Shown piece by piece: positions 54,253 through 62,719 of a stretch of DNA of 64,000 bases; position 1 is the first letter of the stretch, and each line of letters opens with the position of its first letter. Origin of the DNA: Obelidium mucronatum. Taxonomy: Eukaryota; Chytridiomycota; Chytridiomycetes; Chytridiales; Chytriomycetaceae. The notes beneath the pieces were generated by a model. That model saw only the letters and a list, made by a program, of their open reading frames with translations. It was not told where the DNA came from and ran no database searches. Where the stretch lies: the NCBI GenBank assembly GCA_025765595.1, contig JAIVFH010000112.1:40022-104021 (forward strand), written 5' to 3'. The translations under genes and the position numbers were made by a program.

Positions 54253-55663
54253 ATGGGAAACACTCTCTGCCTTTCTTCGTCAACTTCGGCTCCTCCGCCA
54301 AAGATTCAAGAGATTGCTCCAGGATGCTTCCGTCTGCGCGTCGTGAGTTGCTTCTGCATTCATGCCGCCGTATTCATGTTCCATTGACACGATTTGTAAC
54401 TCAATCTTCCACCCTACCTATTCGTCTTTAAAAACAGCCCTTCTACATCTTCTTCTTTGACGTTGGCACTCACATGACCTTTCTTCGTCTTAAAAACGGG
54501 AAATTCTTGGTTCTCTCGGCCGTCTCGTTGGATGACAACACGAAACCTCAAGTCGATCAACTCACTCAGAATGGTGACTTGATTGATGCCATTGTTGCTA
54601 CAAATCCTTTTCATACTACTGCTTTTTCTTCTTGGTTTGAAATGTATCCGCGTTTGTGGGAGATGGGTCGTGTTTTTGGGACCCCTCGTCACGTTCGTAA
54701 TTTTCCTGATCTTCCATGGTTTGTTGTTTTTCGCCGAAGGCGGATCATACCGCCGTAGGCGGTCCTTACCGCCGAAGGCGGTAAATTCTTTTCTTGTTTC
54801 GCGAATTACACCGCCGAAGGCGGTCCTTACCGCCGAAGGCGGTAAAGTCTTTTCTTCTTTCGCGAATTACACCGCCGCAGGCGGTTCGGACTGCCGTAGG
54901 CGGTAAAGTCTTTTTCTTTTTCGCGAATCACTCCGCCGTAGGCGGTCCTTACCGCCGAAGGCGGTAAAGTCTTTTTCTTCTTCCGTGAATCACACCGCCG
55001 TAGGTGGTCCGGACCGCTGTAGGCGGTGAATTTCCTGGTTTCTTTCTTCGCCTTCGGCGAATCACTCTTTTGTGTTTCAGTCTCTAGCACCCATAGAATA
55101 ATGACTCATCATTCAACAACTAAAGGGCAGGATCTTCTGGCGATGAACAAGTTCAAAAGTTGTGGGAACCAGAAGTATCAATGAGAATTCCTGCCGGCTG
55201 CGAATTCAATGATCCAAAACCTGAATTGACAAACCACTTTAACGGTGTCATTGCCTTGTATCGCTCCAGCAAAATCTTGATTTGTGTATGTCTTTTTTCT
55301 CATATTTTCTAATTTATATTCTCCCACTCTAACCCCTTCCGAATTCAAAAAAAGGACGACGCATTTCATGTCGGTACATCATCATCCTTCATTGAATCCC
55401 TCTTGACCCCCACCCAAATGTCGGCTCCAATTACGTTTCACGCGTCCATGCCAAACCAAGCTCTCGACAAGACTCCTAAAGCTGCACGGCAGTTTTACGA
55501 TTGGGTCTTGCAACTCACACGTGACTGGGATTTCGACAGTATGGCCAGTTCTCACGGAAGTTTTGTGATTGGTGGTGCGAAACAAGGGTTACTCGATTGT
55601 TTGGAAAATGCAAGAAAGAGTTTAAGTGATCATTCTGTATCGAATGGCGGGGATCCTATTTGA
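54253..55663 (+). CDS. DUF4336/metallo-beta-lactamase-fold-like protein with hairpin array in intron 2
   Basis: Four exons, 54253-54342, 54438-54718, 55126-55285 and 55355-55663, join exactly in phase to 279 aa. The sequence follows the beta-lactamase-fold plan: FFDVGTHMTFLRLKNGKFLVL, IDAIVATNPFHTTAFSSWF, YGTP-like GTPRHVRNFPDLPWAG, IALYRSSKILICDDAFHV and a C-terminal helix pair. In place of HxHxDH it has NPFHTTAF, as in DUF4336-type relatives, so zinc hydrolase activity is doubtful. Intron 2 (54719-55125) is 407 bp against about 50-90 bp for the others, because it holds the double-hairpin array. Confidence 0.75.
54730..55062 (+). repeat. Tandem array of double hairpins (five 61-bp units) inside an intron
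   Basis: Ten 15-nt palindromes of the form ACCGCC-GNA-GGCGGT start at 54749, 54768, 54810, 54829, 54871, 54890, 54932, 54951, 54994 and 55013. They form five pairs: 19 bp between the two members of every pair, and 61, 61, 61 and 62 bp from pair to pair. Stems are 6 bp with 3-nt loops (GAA, GTA or GCA). The four bases between paired hairpins are CCTT or C/T-CGG. The pairs are separated by a pyrimidine-rich spacer ending in TTCGCGAAT. Single related hairpins flank the array at 54730-54744 (TTCGCCGAAGGCGGA) and, inverted, at 55048-55062 (TTCGCCTTCGGCGAA). Confidence 0.95.
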
Positions 55664-55912
55664 AAAGTTTTCGCATCATCCTCCATTGAGTCCCCTTTTC
55701 GTTCACCAATCAAAATACAAAACCGCTTTTTTGTCACTCATACTTTTTGTGGGGATATCTCTCATTATGAAAGCCCTTTTTTGTCTTTGAACGGCGATTT
55801 TGTTCAGCCCCGTCCGTCCGTTGTCATTGTTGGAATTGTCCAACAAAAAATTTTCCATTACTGTTTTCATTTTCAACTTCCAAAACACAAGTTTCACTCT
55901 CTCAAACCCCAA

Positions 55913-56911
55913 ATGCAGAGCTTATTCGGAAGAGAAACTCCCACAAAGGCGTCAATGGATTCCAGCTTTGAACAAATCCACATCAAAACCGGCAGTGGAA
56001 AGCTTGGGAGCGGTAATAGCCGCAACAACACGGACGGCAGTGACTTCTACAGCGAAACCAGCATGAAATCTGTCGTAAAGATTCCAAATTTCATGCTTGC
56101 GACAATGGGAAGGAAAATGATGGTCTACGTTGTGATTGCAGTGCTCTTGTGTCTTGTCGGTGCGGCTTGTTCTGTTGCTTCTGTCGTGTCGAAAACTTGG
56201 TTCGTTGTGGATGTGACTGGTTATAATTCGTAAGTTTCTGTTCTGTTTATTTGAGATCATGCGATGATAGCCTTGATTCAGATTGATTGATATCACCATT
56301 GCTCTCATTCAGTTTCTACGGGGTGTTTGATGCAACGTATAACTGTATTATCAAGCAAGGAGTAAAATCTTGTCAATCAGGGAAATATACTTGCATCAAT
56401 AGCTCTATATGTACCCCATTTTCAGCTTTCCAAGTGATATCTGTTATGGGTAAGTTTGCTGATACACCTATTCTCAACGACCAAACTAAAACCTCCAAAA
56501 ACAGCTGCAACGCTGTCATGTGTCTCAGTTCCTTTCATGCTATATATTTCAACATCAATCTGGAACGGAACATACACCACAGCCTCCACCCGAACAATCA
56601 AACAAATCACATACGCAATCTTGATTCTAGCCTGCCTCCTCCAACTCTCTACAATCATATCTTTCATCCAATTTTCAAAACAAGCCAATACCGGGATCGC
56701 GATTCCAGGAGTCTCCGGATTTTTCATCAATAATCAGGCACAAGTGTTGGCGTTTGCAGAGACGGTGGGGAGCCAAGCAAATATTCCTAATAACGCGTTT
56801 GGGAGATTCGGGGCGGCTTTTTATTTGATGGTTTCTGGGGCTGTTGGGTCGTTTGTTTCAATGTTGGTTTTGCAGTTTGTGGGGTATCGATTGCATTGGA
56901 AACTTGTGTGA
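55913..56911 (+). CDS. Four-helix membrane protein, tandem copy 1 (SUR7/PalI/claudin-like)
   Basis: Three exons, 55913-56229, 56313-56449 and 56505-56911, join in phases 2 and 1 to 286 aa. The cytoplasmic N-terminus is polar. Helix 1 is YVVIAVLLCLVGAACSV, followed by KTWFVVDVTGYNS and an extracellular loop with paired Cys (CQSGKYTCINSSIC). Helices 2 and 3 follow, then a second loop with FFINNQAQVLAFAETVG, and helix 4. The plan (helix 1, W-containing first loop with two Cys pairs, three more helices) resembles SUR7/PalI or claudin-type tetraspans; exact family not certain. It has a paralogue immediately downstream. Confidence 0.7.
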
Positions 56912-57082
56912 AGATTTTCTTTGCAAAAGTCCAACTCTCTATCAGAGTATTCCGCCCTGCTGCACTGTCTTTCTATTTTTGTATCATAATAACATAAATT
57001 ATCGTATTTTTTTTTGTCGAAAGAGTTTTTTTTTTTGTGGGGACAGAATTCATTATTACTTTACAAACATAGAACAAACACC

Positions 57083-58147
57083 ATGACAACTCAACAACCA
57101 GCACAATACAGCCAGCAATTCCAAGAACAATCATACATGCAGGACTACAATGACAACAGCGTGAATCTCGGCAGCAACCAGCAGCAGCAACAACAAGACG
57201 ACCTAGAACAAGATCAAAAGCAACAGCGGAATCAACACTTTGGAACGCTGACAAAACCATCCAAGAAAAAAGCAACTCAATACCAATCAGTCGCAGTCCC
57301 AAACTCTACACTTGCGACTCTTGGGAAAAAGCTGATGCTTCAGACGGGGTTCACAATCGCATTCATGGTTGTTAGTTTTGCTGCATCGCTTGTGGCAACG
57401 ATTCTAAAGAATTGGTTTGTTGTGAATGTTCCCGGATACAATGCGTGAGTTTTTTTTTTTGTTTCTTGTCCTTCTTTTTGGGGGCACAGTTTTCCAAAAC
57501 AAAGTGAAAAATAGATATTATGGGATTTTCGAGGCGCGAACAAATTGTCCTACAACAGTATCTCCGATATCGCTTGGGAATAATAATGGAGGCTGCCAGA
57601 CGGGAGGGTATACTTGCGTAGATTCGCCACTTTGTGTTACTTTCAAATCATTCCAAGCAATGACCATACTAGGTATTTATCATCCACAAATTGTGGTCAC
57701 AACTAAAAAAGAAGCAAAAATAAAACCCCTCTAGCTTGTATCTCAACTGGACTCACAATCCCCATAACAATCCACTTTTACACGTCAATCACCAAAGGTT
57801 CATATGCCGCCAAATCAAGAATCACCAAAGTATTCTCAATAGGATTTCTACTCGTTTCGTTTCTCAGTCAACTCTTTTCCGTGATTACGTTTTACTTGTT
57901 TACCAAGCAAGCTGACGAGACGGTTGCCCTGAACACCAACGGCAGCAGCTTGAAATCTGGCTTTTCCATAAACAGTCAACAGTGGGAGGTTGCCAAGAAC
58001 GTTGGAATGCAGGCGAACCTTCCGAATAAGGTTTTTGGAGGGTTTGGGGTCTCGTTTTATGTCATGATTGTGGGGTGTGGGTTATCGTTTGTGGCTGTTG
58101 TCTTGTTTCATGTTGCTGTAGTGTATCGGTTAGGGAAAAAGATGTAG
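57083..58147 (+). CDS. Four-helix membrane protein, tandem copy 2
   Basis: Three exons, 57083-57444, 57515-57672 and 57735-58147, with the same intron phases (2, 1) and the same positions as copy 1; 310 aa. Shared blocks include STLATLGKKLM / FMLATMGRKMM, KNWFVVNVPGYNA / KTWFVVDVTGYNS, GGYTCVDSPLCVTFKSFQAM / GKYTCINSSICTPFSAFQVI and NVGMQANLPNKVFGGFG / TVGSQANIPNNAFGRFG. The N-terminal tail differs: it is Gln-rich and longer. Clear tandem duplication, about 170 bp apart, both on the plus strand. Confidence 0.75.
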
Positions 58148-58940
58148 TTCAACAACACTTTGCCTGCCGTTTAAGAATCATATTATTCCCTTTTTTTTTT
58201 GAAGTTGTTTGATAACGTAATGGTGTTGTTCGAGCGCTGATTCACTCTTCTGTGCTACCGTTCGCAGTCTCTGCTCTTTTGACTAGCATTGCTGTTGGAT
58301 AAGGTGTATAGCGGGTCGAAGGAGACACTGGATGATCTCTGATCGGCATTGATGGTTGTGATTGGGTGTGGCAGGGCCACCAGTCCAGTGGGAAAAGTTG
58401 TGGGTTGGACAGCTCCAGTACGGCCGCCCTGGATTAGTTCCGCTGTTGCTTATCCGCTCACTGCAGGTTTCAGTACAGCTGGTATATCGGCCAGTTTGGT
58501 ACGCTTTCGACACTTCATGATTCAGTGCGATCAGTTGTATTTTTTTGTAAGAACTATTTAATCAATTGACGTTCTTGGTGAGAATATTCAGTAACTGCCA
58601 CTTCTGATAATCTGAAAGTTTCGACCGTTGGCTTTGGTTAATTTCCAAATCGATGCACCGGCAACTGCTTTTGAGAATCGCCAAGTTAAGCAAATCAACA
58701 GAAGCATTGTATTGCTATTTAGTCAGCTCTTTTGTGTTCAATACCACTATATGGCTTTCCGTGACAAACCAAAAGCAACACAATGGCAATAAAAAAGCCA
58801 TCCATAAAATGCAATTATGGAAATCGGCAAACAAGCGAAAAAAAGACCAAAAAACAAGCGGGAGGGGGTCTAGTGCCACCCATTACCGTGGTGAAATGAG
58901 TAACGTTGTGTCTATACAAGACGCTTTATAATGACCAAAA
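58148..58940. other. Intergenic region upstream of UNC93-like copy B
   Basis: About 800 bp. A first GTGCCACCC occurs near 58872 and a second at 58942, the latter part of the promoter entry. No gene that I can support. Confidence 0.5.
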
Positions 58941-58941
58941 A

Positions 58942-58965
58942 GTGCCACCCTGGATCAATATAAAA
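58942..58965 (+). promoter_or_regulatory. GTGCCACCC element plus TATA box of copy B
   Basis: GTGCCACCC ends at 58950 and TATAAAA starts at 58959, 8 bp later, 61 bp before the start codon at 59020. Copy C has the same element, TATA box and 8-bp spacing. A single further GTGCCACCC lies about 70 bp upstream. Confidence 0.6.
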
Positions 58966-59019
58966 TAATGGTGTCTCTTTTTAGGAAAAGCCATCAACTT
59001 CAAAAACAATCGCTACAAC

Positions 59020-60414
59020 ATGGGCTTCTTTGATACTCTGAATCAAGCCAGAACTCAAGTCTACGTCATCTCCTTCGTGTGTTTCCTGTGTCCAGGAATG
59101 TTCAATGCGTTGAACTCGCTTCCAACATCTGGACCTTCAGCCCAAGAAGTCAAGGATAAGCAGAACGCTGCCTTGTACCTTTGTTTCGCTATTATGGGTC
59201 TTCTTGCTGGTGGACTTAACAACATTCTCGGTCCTCGTATCCTTGCTGCTATTGGAGGAACTGGATACGCTATTTACGCGGCTGCTCAGTACAATGTCTT
59301 TAAAGCCCAGAACGGCGATGGAAACGCTCCCATTCCTGACTCTGCGAACACTTTCTCCATCTTCTCTGGTGCTTACATTGGTCTTTGTGCCGGTATGCTC
59401 TGGGCCGCTCAAGGTCAAATCTGTTTGACCTACCCAACTGAATCCCAAAAGGGAACTTTCTTCGCCACCTTTTGGGTTATCTTCAACTTGGGAGCCGTGC
59501 TCGGTAACACTATTGGTACTGCTCTTTCCTGGGGTGCTGGTCCAGGTGGTTACGCCATGAACGACGCGATGTATTTGATCTTTATTGTTCTTATGGCTTG
59601 TGGTTCAATCGTTGCGATGCTCATTCAACCACCGGGAACTATTATTCGTGAAGACCAGACTCAAGTCGAAACTCCACCAACCAACGTTCTTCGCGAGTTT
59701 GTTGAAATCCTCAAGCTTTTTGGAAACCCAGCCATGTTGACTATTCTGATTCCATGCATGTCCTCCAACTGGTTCTACACTTACCAGTTTGGTCCATTCG
59801 GTGACTATTTCTCAGGCCGTACCTCTGGACTTAAGGCTATCTTCTACTGGTTGGCTCAAGCCGCTGGTGCCTGGGTTCTCGGAAACATGTTCCTGGACAA
59901 CACCAAATATCCACGTACCACTCGTGCTTGGACTGGAGTTTATTTGATGGCGGGAACTACTTTGGCCTTCTTTGCTGGTGGTGCTGCTTTCGAGTACCGC
60001 GCTTCCTCAAGCGACTTCTCCAAGATTGATGCCGGTGACAACTTTGGAGCTTTCTTTGGGCCATTCCTTCTCTACATCTGCTACGGTCTTTACGACGCAT
60101 TCTTCCAGGTGTTCACCAACTACCTTATCGGAGCCATTTCCAACGACTCTGAGACGCTCTCTCGATACGCTGGATTCTACAAGGGAACTCAATCCGCTGC
60201 TGGTGGTCTCTCTTGGGCTCTGAACGGTTTCGTATTCACAGCCGACAAGGGAAACAAACTTACTTCTCGTGCCCAGTTCTGGATCATGGTTACACCATGT
60301 CTTGTCTCTGTTATCTTCTTTGCATTATACACAAAGTTGTTTGTGAAGGATACAACGGATGAATCTGGCAACACTGAGTTGGGTTCTTCCAGTAAGTTTG
60401 TGTCTGCGCACTAA
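59020..60414 (+). CDS. UNC93-like MFS membrane transporter, copy B
   Basis: Intronless, 464 aa, collinear with copies A and C. It differs mainly in the first loop (FKAQNGDGNAPIPDSANTF), in SDFSKIDAGDNFGAFFG and in a longer tail (DESGNTELGSSSKFVSAH). All family landmarks listed for copy A are intact, including MLWAAQGQICLTYP and IIREDQTQVETPP. Codon bias is a little weaker than in A and C. Probably the older member of the cluster. Confidence 0.9.
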   Translation: MGFFDTLNQARTQVYVISFVCFLCPGMFNALNSLPTSGPSAQEVKDKQNAALYLCFAIMGLLAGGLNNILGPRILAAIGGTGYAIYAAAQYNVFKAQNGDGNAPIPDSANTFSIFSGAYIGLCAGMLWAAQGQICLTYPTESQKGTFFATFWVIFNLGAVLGNTIGTALSWGAGPGGYAMNDAMYLIFIVLMACGSIVAMLIQPPGTIIREDQTQVETPPTNVLREFVEILKLFGNPAMLTILIPCMSSNWFYTYQFGPFGDYFSGRTSGLKAIFYWLAQAAGAWVLGNMFLDNTKYPRTTRAWTGVYLMAGTTLAFFAGGAAFEYRASSSDFSKIDAGDNFGAFFGPFLLYICYGLYDAFFQVFTNYLIGAISNDSETLSRYAGFYKGTQSAAGGLSWALNGFVFTADKGNKLTSRAQFWIMVTPCLVSVIFFALYTKLFVKDTTDESGNTELGSSSKFVSAH

Positions 60415-60856
60415 ATAATCTATTTTTGGGTTTGTGGGGGGTACAAAAAAAAACAACACTCTTATTTTATTGGCCGCTGCATGTTTATATAACGAAATCT
60501 GAAATAAATAAGTATCGGTATTTTTAATTCATTTAATTATTAATTATTTGATAATTAAAAGACGGTTCGCTTTTCGACAAGCCAAGAAATTTGCGGTACT
60601 ACCTTTTTTGCAGTGGCACTCTGAAACACACTGACGCTATACCAATTCTACTGAATGAATCCATAGTGACGACGGTTCAGTTTAAGACAGAATACTTCTG
60701 ATTATGCCTACAAACTTGAAGCGGGACACTGAGACGCACAAACATAGTACAATCGCGACACATGTTGACTGATAAGAAAAGATTGCTCGAACTTGAAACA
60801 AAGTCGAGAGCAGAATTTTATCAACGCCTCCTAAAATAATTTACGTTTGTTTCACT

Positions 60857-60880
60857 GTGCCACCCAAAATGACTATAAAG
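60857..60880 (+). promoter_or_regulatory. GTGCCACCC element plus TATA box of copy C
   Basis: GTGCCACCC ends at 60865 and TATAAAG starts at 60874, 8 bp later, about 55 bp before the start codon at 60931. This is the same arrangement as copy B. Confidence 0.6.
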
Positions 60881-60930
60881 TTTGCAGTTGTCCCTTTTCA
60901 TCTAAAATAAGAACAAAAAACAAACAAAAT

Positions 60931-62304
60931 ATGGGTTTCTTTGATACTCTCAACCAGGCCCGTACTCAAGTCTACGTTATTTCTTTCGTGTGTTTCCTGT
61001 GTCCGGGAATGTTCAATGCTTTGAACTCCTTGCCGACAGCCGGTCCGGACGCTCAAGAAGTCAAGGACAAACAGAACGCAGCCTTGTACTTCTGTTTCGC
61101 CATCATGGGTCTGCTTGCGGGTGGTCTTAACAACATTCTCGGTCCACGTATTCTTGCAGCGATTGGTGGTACTGGTTACGCAATCTATGCCGCTGCCCAA
61201 TACAACATTTTCAAGGTTCAGGGTCCAAGTGGAAAAGACCCAATCACTGATGCCGCCAACACTTTCTCCATCTTCTCTGGTGCTTACATTGGTCTCTGTG
61301 CCGGTATGCTCTGGGCCGCCCAAGGTCAGATCTGTTTGACCTACCCAACTGAATCCCAAAAGGGAACTTTCTTCGCCACCTTCTGGGTTATTTTCAACTT
61401 GGGAGCCGTGCTCGGTAACACTATCGGAACAATTCTCTCATGGGGTGCTGGTCCAGAAGGTTACGCCATGAACGATGCCATGTACTTGATCTTTATCATT
61501 CTCATGGCCTGTGGATCCGTTGTCGCCTTCCTTATTCAACCACCTGGTACCATTATTCGTGAAGACCAAACCCAAGTCGAAACCCCACCAACCAATGTCC
61601 TCCGTGAGTTTGTTGAAATCCTCAAGCTCTTTGGAAACCCAGCCATGTTGACCATCTTGATTCCATGCATGTCCTCCAACTGGTTCTACACTTACCAATT
61701 CGGACCATTCGGTGGATACTTTTCTGGTCGTACCAACGGTCTCAAGGCCATCTTTTACTGGCTCGGACAAGCCGCTGGTGCCTGGGTTCTCGGAAACATG
61801 TTCTTGGACAACACCAAGTACACACGTACCGCTCGTGCCTGGACCGGTGTTTACTTGATGGTTGGTACCACTATTGCCTTCTTTGGAGGTGGTGCTGCTT
61901 TCGAATACGTTGCCTCTGCCAAGGACTTTGTCAAGATTGATGCCGGTACCGACTTTGGCCGTTTCATTGGACCCTTCATTTTGTACATTTGTTACGGTCT
62001 CTACGACGCCTTCTTCCAAGTCTTCACCAACTACCTGATCGGTGCCATTTCCAACGACTCTGAGACCTTGTCTCGTTACGCTGGTTTCTACAAGGGTACT
62101 CAATCCGCTGCCGGTGGTCTTTCTTGGGCTTTGAACGGTTTCGTTTTCACAAAGGACAAGGCTTTGACTTCTACTGCTCAGTTCTGGGTCATGGTTATTC
62201 CATGTGCTGTTTCTCTTATTTTCTTTGCTCTCTTTACAAAGACTTTTGTGAAGGATACTACTGATGAGAACCCAGAACATGGAAGCTCCATCAAGGCTCA
62301 CTAA
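60931..62304 (+). CDS. UNC93-like MFS membrane transporter, copy C
   Basis: Intronless, 457 aa from MGFFDTLNQ; the frame is open 28 codons further upstream, but those codons are not conserved in A or B and include the TATA region. Closest to copy A (same C-terminus DENPEHGSSIKAH and same first loop type). Very strong codon bias. A and C are more alike than either is to B although C sits next to B, which points to gene conversion or a recent dispersed duplication. Confidence 0.9.
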   Translation: MGFFDTLNQARTQVYVISFVCFLCPGMFNALNSLPTAGPDAQEVKDKQNAALYFCFAIMGLLAGGLNNILGPRILAAIGGTGYAIYAAAQYNIFKVQGPSGKDPITDAANTFSIFSGAYIGLCAGMLWAAQGQICLTYPTESQKGTFFATFWVIFNLGAVLGNTIGTILSWGAGPEGYAMNDAMYLIFIILMACGSVVAFLIQPPGTIIREDQTQVETPPTNVLREFVEILKLFGNPAMLTILIPCMSSNWFYTYQFGPFGGYFSGRTNGLKAIFYWLGQAAGAWVLGNMFLDNTKYTRTARAWTGVYLMVGTTIAFFGGGAAFEYVASAKDFVKIDAGTDFGRFIGPFILYICYGLYDAFFQVFTNYLIGAISNDSETLSRYAGFYKGTQSAAGGLSWALNGFVFTKDKALTSTAQFWVMVIPCAVSLIFFALFTKTFVKDTTDENPEHGSSIKAH

Positions 62305-62719
62305 ATTGCGGGGGGTATAAGTTGGAAAATAAAGTGTTATATGTATTTTGTAATTTGTCTGTTCCCAGATATTTTGTAATTTCTCTGTTTAGTTGACTTA
62401 ACTTTTTTTGCTGACTGACGAGCTGAAGTCCCAGAGAAACGTCTGAATCTGCAAACACACAAGCGCATTTTGCTAGTTCTGCTGAAACCGTGATGCTTGG
62501 TTGTAATGGGGATTACTGAAGGCTGGAATTAACTGCAGGAATTTCTAATGAGTCATTTGTTAGCAGTTAATTGGAAACAAAGACACCAAAAAAACTTTGC
62601 TGCTGCGCGATCTCCGATCGGAATCCCTCAAAAAAAAATAATCAAAACCTACACCTCATTTCTGTTCTTTTTGTTTTGGTTCCTCCATCCTAGTCTCCTC
62701 ATACATCCGTAAAGCAAAG

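Noticed and set aside
54730..55062. CRISPR array
   Set aside because: Repeats are palindromes with near-identical spacers inside a spliceosomal intron of a eukaryotic gene; there are no unique spacers and no cas genes.
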